Positions 1 through 8,360 of a stretch of 64,000 nucleotides of DNA are shown piece by piece. The DNA lies in assembly GCA_951394045.1 (NCBI GenBank), contig OX595986.1:930001-994000 (forward strand). Reading direction: 5' to 3'. Every line of letters begins with the position of its first letter. Positions within the stretch are counted from its first letter, which is position 1. Origin of the DNA: Nitzschia sp. DOCU1 (taxonomy: Eukaryota > Bacillariophyta > Bacillariophyceae > Bacillariales > Bacillariaceae). The translations under genes and the position numbers were made by a program. The notes under the pieces are model-generated. The model saw nothing but the letters and a program-made list of their open reading frames with translations, searched no databases and was not told the DNA's origin.

Positions 1-584
1 CACCCCGAAGGCAGCTCTTCACGTTGCAGAACCCCACATGGCGAATATTTCATGGAATTGTCAACTACTCCAAGGTCACAAACGTGTAGCTGAATATCCG
101 TGCTTCCAATGTAGGCGTCCAGAACCTTGGATAGACCAGCCATGGTCGTCTTGCTTCCAATATCGACATGCAATGGAAGATTCATTTTCTCTAGAGTCGT
201 TCGGAGATCGCTAATGGCTTCAGCAATCAAGCGTGCCGTATCATCGGTGTGAGCCACTGCTCCTGGGATGTTCGCAACAGTCTCCTGGTCCAGCACAATA
301 AGCGGAAGTACTCGGGACGACTCAAACTTGGACGCTCGTTCCAAAGACTTTCGTAGGCCCTCGTGGTCGTCGGCACGTAAATCTCCGACTCCAAAGAGAA
401 CAACCTCTAGGGAATCCACATCTTGCGTCCCTGTACCTTGATCAGCCCATAATTTGGTATCGTCCAATCGCCCCTTTAGATCCCGATGCCGTGCTTGAGA
501 AACGAAAGCATAGCACGGAGACAAAGCCCATGAGAGAACGCCCACCCATACGGCGAGCATTGCCGGTCGTCTATGGCTCGACAT
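1..584 (-). CDS. Plastid-targeted photolyase/cryptochrome N-domain-like protein, N-terminal fragment
   Basis: The reverse strand is open from an ATG at 584 to the left edge, about 194 codons, with the rest outside the window. The first 25 or so residues form a signal peptide ending in a Cys-Tyr-Ala-Phe-Val stretch that resembles the ASAFAP plastid motif of diatoms. A Rossmann-like segment follows, starting Val-Val-Leu-Phe-Gly-Val-Gly-Asp-Leu-Arg-Ala-Asp-Asp-His. After it comes a Leu-Pro-Leu-Ile-Val-Leu-Asp strand, which is the pattern of the antenna-binding N-domain of DNA photolyases and cryptochromes. Plants have a plastid protein in which such a domain is joined to an alpha/beta hydrolase; whether that holds here cannot be seen. 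The start at 584 was preferred over the ATG at 560 because it supplies a basic n-region. The family call is by pattern only. Confidence 0.55.
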   Translation of the reverse strand, partial: MSSHRRPAMLAVWVGVLSWALSPCYAFVSQARHRDLKGRLDDTKLWADQGTGTQDVDSLEVVLFGVGDLRADDHEGLRKSLERASKFESSRVLPLIVLDQETVANIPGAVAHTDDTARLIAEAISDLRTTLEKMNLPLHVDIGSKTTMAGLSKVLDAYIGSTDIQLHVCDLGVVDNSMKYSPCGVLQREELPSG

Positions 585-945
585 CACGAGATTTCTTTAA
601 TGACAACCTCTTCACCTTGACGATTCACCGGAGATTTCTACCCGAAGATCGAATGAACAAACAAAACAGCAAAGTAGCAAAGTGCGTGGAAAAGGAAAAA
701 GTATCCATATCGTCATCGTGAATTTTGTCCAATGTCGAAGATATGCCGATGACGACAGCACTCATCACGGCGGACACGAATATGAGAGATGACGTGGTGT
801 TTGAAGATTTGAAGTCCAACGAATCGAATCACTACACTAGAGTGCCTTGTTTCGACTAGTAGCAGGAATTTTACACCGTACGTTTCACGATCACAACTCT
901 CATTAAATTTCTTATCTGCACGGCATCTCGCTAGTAGACAATACG
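585..945. other. Intergenic, upstream of the photolyase-like gene
   Basis: About 360 bases between two genes on the reverse strand. It should hold the promoter of the left-edge gene and the 3' end of the fibrillin gene. The short ORFs here have no recognisable protein character. No repeat or RNA gene was seen. Confidence 0.6.
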
Positions 946-1776
946 TTATTCTTCGTTTTCTGATGGTTCCGTTCCCCATTTCCTAGAAAAATCCTTTTCC
1001 TTGCGAAAGAGCAATTCGGGGACTCCACTGCCATCTCTTACAATCAGAATGTCGTCATCGACATATGTCACGTACAATGATCGTGAGTATCGAAGCATTT
1101 CCGGGATCTCTAGGGATTGTCCCATGATAGAAGTACTCTCATACGTTTCTCTAAGTCGTACCCCTGATTCGACTTCCAGCATGGCCTTGACCTCCAATTT
1201 GGAGTCTCCAAAGATTGATTTCACGTCGACTGAAGCTTGGATACGAGGCTGTTCCCGACTGATCGAAATTTCCAAATCCTGAACGTTCACAATGCTGGCG
1301 GGAATCTTGTTGGCAAGACTAAGCGCAAACAATCCTGGGGAGTAGCCACCGCTGTAAAGGAAGAGGGCCAGCTGTCTAGTGGGCGACGCCAATGCCCATT
1401 CGGAACTGTAGCCAGCTGCGTACCGTAGCTCCCACACTCCGTTGATTAGAGATGACCTCGCGGGCTCTTTTGTCGGGTTCAATGACTCTAATTTGAGGAT
1501 CACTTCGTTGATTGTCTCCTGCTTCCTATCGGAAACTTCTCCAAGTGTGCTGGGGACAAGATCGAGAAGACTCGTCACTGTAGCTTCGGCTTCCGTGGGC
1601 TCAAATGCTTCGCTTTCAACTTCGAAGTAGTCCTCTTCGCCATTGTAGTCGCTGGATACATCAGAGGGTTCGCTCATTGAGATCCCAACAAGATGCCTCC
1701 GAACGACTGGATTCGGCATAAAGGCAACCACCGACAAAGTGGTGCAGAGGAATAACACAAAGGTTTCAAGTCTCAT
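946..1776 (-). CDS. PAP/fibrillin family plastid lipid-associated protein
   Basis: Fibrillins bind lipids in plastoglobules and thylakoids. The chosen start gives a 276-residue protein beginning with a hydrophobic signal peptide and a Val-Val-Ala-Phe-Met-Pro motif, an ASAFAP-like plastid signal; the frame is open upstream but only this Met starts a presequence. The mature part has the family layout. A helical Leu-Leu-Asp-Leu-Val start is followed by Leu-Glu-Ser-Leu-Asn-Pro-Thr, then Leu-Ile-Asn-Gly-Val-Trp-Glu-Leu-Arg-Tyr. The C-terminal signature is Tyr-Val-Thr-Tyr-Val-Asp-Asp-Asp-Ile-Leu-Ile-Val-Arg-Asp-Gly, where other members have a similar D-D-x-x-R-I-x-R-x-x-x-G. Acidic residues between presequence and domain are low complexity. 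Family assignment is fairly secure; the subgroup is not. Confidence 0.8.
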   Translation of the reverse strand: MRLETFVLFLCTTLSVVAFMPNPVVRRHLVGISMSEPSDVSSDYNGEEDYFEVESEAFEPTEAEATVTSLLDLVPSTLGEVSDRKQETINEVILKLESLNPTKEPARSSLINGVWELRYAAGYSSEWALASPTRQLALFLYSGGYSPGLFALSLANKIPASIVNVQDLEISISREQPRIQASVDVKSIFGDSKLEVKAMLEVESGVRLRETYESTSIMGQSLEIPEMLRYSRSLYVTYVDDDILIVRDGSGVPELLFRKEKDFSRKWGTEPSENEE

Positions 1777-2239
1777 GTTTACAGGAAGAATCACAGAGTT
1801 CCAATGTGATATTGAAGGAACTTGTTGGACATTTGCGGGTTTCAGTCCCTTCAATGGGAGATCTGTAACGTGTTCATGCACCAAGAAGCTGCTCGTCTTC
1901 CATGGTCGGATGATGTGGCCGACAAGAGAAAACGCGCGGAGACGACGCGAACATTTTTGTGGAGAGAGAGATGAGAGAGGGCAAAAAGATCGACTATCGG
2001 GTCGCTTTAGTCAATGTCACGTTTCGAATGACTCATTCGACAGGATGCTCCTCTAAAAGAGCTACGGGGGTGGCTGGAGATTGGGAGCTTTTGATGGACA
2101 TTATGTACCGGTAGTAGCTCAGTTTGTATTAGTAGTAGCTTCTCTAGAAGTTTGCTTTCTGTGCGCTGCGCTCAAGCGATCTGAAGTATTGACTAAGCCA
2201 AAGTTGTAAATGATTCTGGTTTTATGTTTACAGTCAGTC
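1777..2239. other. Intergenic, promoter side of the fibrillin gene
   Basis: About 460 bases. The frame of the fibrillin ORF runs about 36 codons into it without a signal peptide, which I treat as 5' untranslated. The stretch around 2100-2150 is rich in AGTAGTAG-type triplets. Nothing else is recognised. Confidence 0.5.
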
Positions 2240-4648
2240 TTATTTATCTTTCCCCCGGCGGAATCCGACAAGGGCACCCAAGGAACCAAACGAATTGTTC
2301 CGCCTTGGCTTCCCGCTTTCATCCTTTTTGAGTGTAGCAGACTTGTCGATTCCGCTTTTCGCCTTTTCCTTGGTCTTCTTCGTGCTCGGAACCGTCGGAG
2401 GAGGGATTAAGTCCATGGGATCTTGCATTGTTGGCATGGGGGTCTGCATTGGTGGGAGCGTGAAGCTCGCCTCCTTTTTCTTGCTATTTTTACCAGCGGG
2501 TGATGCCTGCAAGGGGGAACGACCCCATTTGGATGTTGTTGGCGACTTTACAGCTGCTGCTTCCAGTGGCGATCGACCCCAAGATGAATTGTTCTTGGCT
2601 GCAGTTTTCTTCTTTGGTGTCGGGGATGCCACCACCGGCTGCTCCTGCGTGGTACTTTGCCGATTGCGACCTCGCACGTCACCAGGCCCCGGCACCATGC
2701 CAGCTTGGTCCATTCGAGAGTCTATCATCGCAGCTGGATGATTCAACGCGGGATTTGGTGGCCCGGCCATGTTATTTCCGCGCTTTGGTAGCGCCCCCGC
2801 TTGAGGGAGAGAAGGATTTGGAGGCGCAGGTTTTGATGAACTTGGATTCGAATGAAGATTCTTGAGAGCACTTTCAAACTTTCGACGTTCAGTAATGCTT
2901 GTGGGAGCGGCAGGTGACGTCTCTGCCCGCTGTAAGGCCGCCGGAGGGGCCAATGATGATGGAGGTGCGGAAATTCTTGTCTGGGTGGATGTTTTGGCGT
3001 TTCTGAGCGGGGGCGGCTGAGGATAGGCCGGTCTGAGACCCGCATTGTTTCCTTGCCCATTGAATTGCATCTGGCTTCCGTTGTTCCCTTGCGCATTGAA
3101 TTGCATCTGGCTCGCAGGAGCGGATTTTCTGGAGTTTGGTGGTGCTTGTCCTGCTGATACATGTTTTCTAGTTCCCTCCGGCGAGAATGTGTTCTTGTAT
3201 TCAGCCATCAAAGGATTTCGTTGGTCGACGGCACCCTGAGATGATCTCGGCATGGGCGATGCTGTCATGGGGGACATTGGAGAATATGAACTGCGTTGGG
3301 GGACTGGTGACGTTGCGGGGTTGAATGTGTTTTGCGCCGATCTCGGCATGGGCGCTGTCATCATGTGCGGCATTTGTGAATTTGGAATACTTTGGGAGGC
3401 TGGCAATGTTGAAGAGTCGAATGCATTCTTGTATTCAGCCATCAAAGGATTTCGTTGGTCGACGGCACCCTGAGATGATCTCGGCATGGGCGGTGCCATC
3501 ATAGACGCCGGTGGAACAAATGACCCTCGTTGGGGAGCTGACGAAGTTGCGTGGTTTGGGGTAGACCCAGAGAAGTTGTTTTTGTATTCGGACATGAGAG
3601 GATTTCGAGCATCGCCCGCAGCCTGGACGGATTTCGGAGAGGGTGAATTCATCATAGGCGCGGGCGGATTTCGATAATCGCCTTGCGTCTGAGCTGATCT
3701 TGGCTGAGGCGGGCTCAGCACAAAACTATTTCCTTCCTGGGCAGCTGTTGGGGGTGGTGGAATTGTGCTAGACCTCCCACTGAAATCGTTTTTGTAGTCG
3801 ACAATAAGAGGGTTTGTAGGATCACTTTGAGCTCCAATCTGGGACCGAGGCTCGGGCAGAGCCAAACTCATGCCGTTATAGAGCGATGAAATTTTCTCCG
3901 GATCGTAATTGTTAGAGCCTGGATCATCATCACCCGCACTTCTTCGAGTATTCCGGCTCCTTCTCGCCGAACGAGGAGCTCCACTAGCCGGATCATCACC
4001 AGCAACATCGTCAGATCGTGGTTTGGTCACAGTAGCCCCGAATTGAGAAAGTCTCTCAGCGGCCGTTAATTGCCTGGGTGCTTGTTTTTTCGCCCGTGGG
4101 GCCTTGTCGTTTGCCAAAACGCCAGGGTTGGTGTGCACCGATTTGGACGATCGAGCGGATGCACCTCCAATCGACCGAACTCCTGTCGATCGACCTCCAA
4201 TCGATCGGTTGTCGCTCGCCCGTTTTCCTGTTTCGGATCTCAAGCCGACCGACCCTTCGTCACCATCGTATAAGTCCATTTCTCCGTACCCAGCACCGCC
4301 CTCAAGCGCGTCGGCAAGCTCATCGTCGATGTACATTTCATTCCATTCTGGATCATCACCGTTCTCCGAATCGCCCAAGCTGCCATACGATGCGTTTCCA
4401 TCGACGAGATAGTCCTTTTCTGGATCGTCGAGGTCTGCGCTATCGCCGATACCGAAGGATTCCAAGTGGGTTGCATCGATCTGGAGGCCAATGGGCCCCT
4501 TTGAGTCTCGTCGCCTGTGCCTGCTGGCCCGTCCCCCACCTTTGCCTTTGGAAAAGACTTCAATCGCCTCCGGGGCATCCAAAGACCCTAAATCACCCCT
4601 CAGTTCTGGGTAAAGACTACCACGGCTTCCAACGCTTCGACCGTCCAT
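2240..4648 (-). CDS. Long disordered protein with repeated NPL-x-x-YKN-x-F motifs
   Basis: An 802-residue intronless ORF that I cannot assign to a family. The first 160 residues are acidic and Gly/Ser-rich. The middle, about residues 280-490, carries four copies of a motif of the form Asn-Pro-Leu-(Ile/Met)-x-x-Tyr-Lys-Asn-x-Phe, each embedded in Pro/Ser/Gln-rich linker. The C-terminal 250 residues are Pro/Ser/Lys-rich and basic, with two Trp-Gly-Arg-Ser-Pro-Leu repeats near residues 690-715. No signal peptide or membrane segment is present, so a cytosolic or nuclear scaffold is the natural guess. The repeats look like short linear binding motifs. A shadow ORF on the other strand is an artefact of the biased composition. 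Confidence 0.65.
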   Translation of the reverse strand: MDGRSVGSRGSLYPELRGDLGSLDAPEAIEVFSKGKGGGRASRHRRRDSKGPIGLQIDATHLESFGIGDSADLDDPEKDYLVDGNASYGSLGDSENGDDPEWNEMYIDDELADALEGGAGYGEMDLYDGDEGSVGLRSETGKRASDNRSIGGRSTGVRSIGGASARSSKSVHTNPGVLANDKAPRAKKQAPRQLTAAERLSQFGATVTKPRSDDVAGDDPASGAPRSARRSRNTRRSAGDDDPGSNNYDPEKISSLYNGMSLALPEPRSQIGAQSDPTNPLIVDYKNDFSGRSSTIPPPPTAAQEGNSFVLSPPQPRSAQTQGDYRNPPAPMMNSPSPKSVQAAGDARNPLMSEYKNNFSGSTPNHATSSAPQRGSFVPPASMMAPPMPRSSQGAVDQRNPLMAEYKNAFDSSTLPASQSIPNSQMPHMMTAPMPRSAQNTFNPATSPVPQRSSYSPMSPMTASPMPRSSQGAVDQRNPLMAEYKNTFSPEGTRKHVSAGQAPPNSRKSAPASQMQFNAQGNNGSQMQFNGQGNNAGLRPAYPQPPPLRNAKTSTQTRISAPPSSLAPPAALQRAETSPAAPTSITERRKFESALKNLHSNPSSSKPAPPNPSLPQAGALPKRGNNMAGPPNPALNHPAAMIDSRMDQAGMVPGPGDVRGRNRQSTTQEQPVVASPTPKKKTAAKNNSSWGRSPLEAAAVKSPTTSKWGRSPLQASPAGKNSKKKEASFTLPPMQTPMPTMQDPMDLIPPPTVPSTKKTKEKAKSGIDKSATLKKDESGKPRRNNSFGSLGALVGFRRGKDK
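3192..3258 (-). repeat. 67-bp exact repeat inside the disordered protein, copy 1
   Basis: Identical over 67 bases to 3426-3492. It encodes the Pro-Arg-Ser-Ser-Gln-Gly-Ala-Val-Asp-Gln-Arg-Asn-Pro-Leu-Met-Ala-Glu-Tyr-Lys-Asn unit. Nucleotide identity, including third positions, suggests a recent duplication or conversion within the gene. Confidence 0.85.
3426..3492 (-). repeat. 67-bp exact repeat inside the disordered protein, copy 2
   Basis: Second copy of the 67-base repeat at 3192-3258. Two older, diverged units of the same kind lie near 3570-3640 and 3785-3825. Confidence 0.85.
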
Positions 4649-5230
4649 TGCGTGCGATTTGCTTGCGGCGCTAAATTATATGCTCGCTGCGAGGACGAGT
4701 GCAAGGAAGTTCTCCACCTTTTGTGATGACGGTACACTAAAGATGGTCTTTCGGTACTACTCGTATTTCAAAACAAGGGATACTCTAAGGTCGGTCGCTT
4801 GGTCCGACAACAGATAGAGTTGAAAGAGAGCATTCACCTTCTCATGTGAGCTTCGGCCTCTCTGCATCGTCTCGCTGGTCTCTTTGCTGGTGGAAAGAAA
4901 AGGCACAGCCACACCAAAAAAGGCACATGTGCACGCACGTCCGATCTTTCACCTTGGCGGGTCGTTTATGCCGAAACGACCCGTCGTGGGACATTTTACA
5001 TCTGTCATAAGTGTTATGTGTGTGCGCGTGACGTGCCAATGGGCTTATTATGTTGGAGAAGACCATAAATAAGTTCCATCGATTCTGCTTGCAGCAAAAT
5101 ACCATTTTTTATGTGACTGTTCACTCGGACACAGAAATGAAAAGATACTTATGGGCAGAAGGCACATTGCATAGCAGTTCAGTATCCCGCCGGTGGGCCC
5201 GGCGGCGCGGGTGTTAAGTTACACCATTTT
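4649..5230. other. Divergent promoter region between the disordered protein and PIG-L genes
   Basis: About 580 bases between two genes transcribed away from each other, so it should hold both promoters. A GC-only patch at about 5187-5213 contains overlapping GCCGG/CCGGC inverted repeats just upstream of the PIG-L start. No ORF of note. Confidence 0.55.
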
Positions 5231-6103
5231 ATGATACACCACACCGCACCCACTCCACTCTTCGCGGGCATGCTGATCCAACAACTACCACTGCTATTGC
5301 ACCAATTTGTCACTGCTCGTTTCATGGGTGGATCAATGGTAATGTCAGACAAAGCAATCCATGTCCTCGTCATTGCCCACCCTGACGACGAGAGCATGTT
5401 TTTCGTTCCGACGTTGCGAGCTCTCAAAGCTTCCGGTGCGACAGTGTGGATCTTGTGTTTGACGACAGGAGACTACGACGGCCTGGGCAAGATACGGTCT
5501 AAAGAAATGAGGCAGGCAGGTAGTCTTTTGAAAGCAGACAATGTGGTTGTGCGGGATACTTTAAAGGACCACCCCACGCAACGATGGGATGTCGAACAAG
5601 TCCGGCGAGAAATCCAAGATGCGCTATCCAAATTATTGTCGTCGGATGGTCCCTGGGAACGGATAGTTCTCATTACCTTTGATCAGTTCGGGGTTTCAGG
5701 GCACGTCAATCATATGGATACATTTCATGGAGTTTGCGAGATTGCTAAAAAAGGACGCATGTCTTTGGCGCCTGCAAACAGCAGCAAAACGAGCAAAAGA
5801 GTTGAAATTCCAGTGGAGGCATGGACTTTGGTGTCGGAACGAAATATCGTGACAAAATATATTCCGGTCCTCTCTTGGATTCTGTTGATATTGAGCCTTG
5901 TCTTGACTATTCCTACCATTCACACCAGTCCGGATTCTCAGAGTCGGACGTTCCGTCTGTTGGAACCAAGACTCAACTGGGCGGCAATGACAACGCATCG
6001 ATCTCAATTTGTCTGGTACCGACGCCTCTTTGTCGTATTCAGCTGCTATACTTATGTCAATACGCTTCGTCGGATACAACCAAAGGATTCCAAGAAGGAT
6101 TGA
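5231..6103 (+). CDS. N-acetylglucosaminyl-phosphatidylinositol de-N-acetylase (PIG-L)
   Basis: PIG-L removes the acetyl group from GlcNAc-PI, the second step of GPI-anchor synthesis, on the cytosolic face of the ER. The 290-residue ORF has the LmbE/PIG-L core: a beta strand Val-Leu-Val-Ile-Ala followed by the metal-binding His-Pro-Asp-Asp-Glu motif near residue 53. Then come Leu-Thr-Thr-Gly-Asp-Tyr-Asp-Gly-Leu-Gly and Arg-Ser-Lys-Glu. The second metal/catalytic signature is Phe-Gly-Val-Ser-Gly-His-Val-Asn-His. A hydrophobic segment lies near residues 215-235. The C-terminus Phe-Val-Trp-Tyr-Arg-Arg-Leu-Phe-Val-Val-Phe-Ser-x-Tyr-x-Tyr-Val-Asn-Thr-Leu-Arg matches eukaryotic PIG-L, so the gene is complete and intronless. 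The first Met is used; Met-37 or Met-35 just before the core are alternatives. Confidence 0.9.
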   Translation: MIHHTAPTPLFAGMLIQQLPLLLHQFVTARFMGGSMVMSDKAIHVLVIAHPDDESMFFVPTLRALKASGATVWILCLTTGDYDGLGKIRSKEMRQAGSLLKADNVVVRDTLKDHPTQRWDVEQVRREIQDALSKLLSSDGPWERIVLITFDQFGVSGHVNHMDTFHGVCEIAKKGRMSLAPANSSKTSKRVEIPVEAWTLVSERNIVTKYIPVLSWILLILSLVLTIPTIHTSPDSQSRTFRLLEPRLNWAAMTTHRSQFVWYRRLFVVFSCYTYVNTLRRIQPKDSKKD

Positions 6104-6732
6104 TTCATTCTTTACTGTGTGTCCGATTTCACACAGATCTTCTCCTAGGGCGAAACCATGTGAACTTACCATGATGACCACACGAGGCTGCAAGAGCAAG
6201 ATTTGCATCTTGAACACTCGCAGCACGCCCGAAAGCACACAATGATGTCGCCTTTGTTACCCCAGCACTTATATTAGGGGCCCGGTGACCATCATGGTCG
6301 AATGTTGGACGCCGTCTTTCCACTCGACTGGGAATCGATGGGCAGATTCGTGTGTTTGATAGCTGGATGGTAATACGTGGTCCGACTAAGGAAAAGGATC
6401 AGGAGGGCGATGGCACTAATTCAATTTCGGTCCTATTACATTTCAAGCCCTGGTTGGAACCAACACAATCGTACGAGGTTGCTTCGGTATTAGGCAGAAC
6501 GCTTAGCGTGCTTTGAAGTCTCATTTTTTGGCAGTGGTCGATTCATATCGTGCTGGGTCTACAGCAAAGGACTTGGATTAACCAATAAAATGTTGGCTCC
6601 TCCAAGACACCGCATGCGCTGCGATTGCATTGCATCATTGATTCACAAGGATGATGACGCCATTCTTAATCCCAATCTGAAGTGTTTGGAAATTCTAAAT
6701 CTGGAAACTGTGATGCGTTATAAATGCATTAA
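6104..6732. other. Intergenic between convergent genes
   Basis: About 630 bases between the ends of two convergent genes. Reading frames are short and shift often. I see no protein family, RNA gene or repeat. Confidence 0.5.
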
Positions 6733-7332
6733 CTATGACGAGCTTTGATTCGGGATCGAAAGTGCAAGGATACTAAGATCTCCCTCGGCCTGTCGTACAA
6801 GAGCGATTGCTTCCCTGAGATTAGGTGGGCACGAAACACCATTGATCGACACGACTGCCATACCAAGCGTAAGACCTTTGTCGCCGAATATGGAGTCTTC
6901 TTCGATTTGACTAATGACGACTTTATCACCTTTTTTCGTGAAGGTGATGCCGACGTTGGAAGATGCGGAGTCCTTGTGGGCTACTGCCTTGACAAAGACT
7001 GGCGAAGGATTCTCAATATCAGGGTTTGGTGCCACGGTGCGACCAGATCCGGCACCATTGGTACCATCATCGTCCTCGTTCTTGGAGAGGCACCAAGCGC
7101 AATAACACTGTGCAAGGACTGCCAAAACGATTCCGATCACGGCTCCTGCACTCATCGGCTCCCCGTCTCCTTCTTCATATGTAGTACTACCTTCTCCCCC
7201 TTCGCCATCCGAGTAATAAACCACTGGTACGTGTATACCTCGTGCGCTTGAAGAGTCTGGGATCAAGGTGAAGCAGCAGAGCGCAGCCAAAAGAGCCGTG
7301 CTTTTCGTTGACCGCCGAGACGCAAGAGACAT
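6733..7332 (-). CDS. Secreted-pathway single-pass membrane protein with a PDZ-like domain
   Basis: A 199-residue protein with four visible parts. Residues 1-30 are a signal peptide. A short acidic, Gly/Glu-rich lumenal segment follows. A membrane helix, Ala-Gly-Ala-Val-Ile-Gly-Ile-Val-Leu-Ala-Val-Leu-Ala, lies near residues 62-80 and is followed by Cys-Tyr-Cys-Ala-Trp-Cys. The C-terminal region, about 120-195, reads as a PDZ-like fold: Val-Gly-Ile-Thr-Phe, then Lys-Val-Val-Ile-Ser-Gln-Ile, then Asp-Lys-Gly-Leu-Thr-Leu-Gly-Met-Ala-Val-Val-Ser-Ile-Asn-Gly. That last stretch is the usual G-L-x-x-G-D-x-I-x-x-I-N-G pattern. By topology the PDZ would face the cytosol and gather partners at a membrane. 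Partner and membrane are unknown. No known orthologue is recognised. Confidence 0.65.
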   Translation of the reverse strand: MSLASRRSTKSTALLAALCCFTLIPDSSSARGIHVPVVYYSDGEGGEGSTTYEEGDGEPMSAGAVIGIVLAVLAQCYCAWCLSKNEDDDGTNGAGSGRTVAPNPDIENPSPVFVKAVAHKDSASSNVGITFTKKGDKVVISQIEEDSIFGDKGLTLGMAVVSINGVSCPPNLREAIALVRQAEGDLSILALSIPNQSSS

Positions 7333-8360
7333 GATTATGATGAAAGCTACTGTAAAGTTAAAGAAAAGTCAAACGTTTGCTAATCTTTCTAAGTTGTTTT
7401 TATGCCCCAAGAGTTGTGGCATTGTGTGTCAAAAATGCAACCCAAATCTTGTCTCGTTCGGATCGGTTTTGTGCAGGGTTCGGTTTTATCATAGCGCTTC
7501 GCGAAACAAACATAGTACGGGCATTGAGTTGAACGCTCATTACTCTTAGTAACACAACAAAATCAAAAGGATGGTCCTTTTGCTTTAATTGTCATACATA
7601 TGGAGGTCGCGGAAAAGTCTTTGGCAGTGCTAATTATATAATGTGGTCGCGGCAGGAGGACTCTTGTCGCCTTGCGCTGTTGGGTTGGAGAGAGCCCGCT
7701 AACACATACGATAGCTGAAGTTTTGGAGTCCAGTGCCATCAATCCAACCATGCCGAATTGCGAGTGCAGGAGGCGGCCGACTTCTCTCTAGAGACAGCAG
7801 CGGCTCGACGCCCAAGAAGCGAGCAATATTATGCTGCAGTCGGGAGCGGAGGACCATACCCGCTACCTGCTAGCTACTTCTTGGAGGGAAGTATCATGGA
7901 CGAGCCACGCTCCTTGTTCCAGCATTTCCCGGCCAAGAGTCGCGCCTACCGTTAGCTCGCCTCTGTGGTTTCCTTTTCCTCTTCGACCATCCATGCTGAA
8001 CACAAACGGAGTGGTGAAGTGGCACCGCCGACTTTGAATATGCAAAGTAATCCTAGCATGATGGTTGTGCTAGTGGGTAGCCATTTTTCCATAGTAACCT
8101 GCGTACGTATGATGCGTAGGGAAGGCTCGCCGACTGCTCGGACCCATTTTTGTCTTCGATCGACGAATTTTTTTGCTTTCGGCGAAAAGTGACGCCAAAA
8201 GTACGGTCTCTCGATCCATCGTGTGGCACCGACAAAATGATGACCTCTCATTGTCTCCCGCCCCTATCAACAAGAAAGCTCTCCGTAGCATTGTGAAGCC
8301 ACGAATCGATATCTTGCTTAAAGTAATCATTGTCAACGGCAAAGAGGTCGATACGCTAGA
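7333..8360. other. Divergent intergenic region upstream of the synergin-like gene
   Basis: About 1 kb between divergently transcribed genes. An open stretch at 7758-7955 (+) reads fairly protein-like for 65 codons but has no ATG until near its end and no family match. Otherwise no structure recognised; promoters of both neighbours must lie here. Confidence 0.45.

Noticed and set aside
4078..4674. 198-codon plus-strand ORF
   Set aside because: It lies antisense to the disordered-protein gene, and its Arg/His/Pro-rich translation is what that gene's biased codons give in another frame.
5187..5213. GC-only inverted-repeat patch as a terminator or operator
   Set aside because: Such structures are not expected to act that way in a nuclear eukaryotic promoter; recorded only as a composition oddity.
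7758..7955. Small gene upstream of the synergin-like gene
   Set aside because: Protein-like composition, but no ATG near its start, no splice partner found and no recognised motif.
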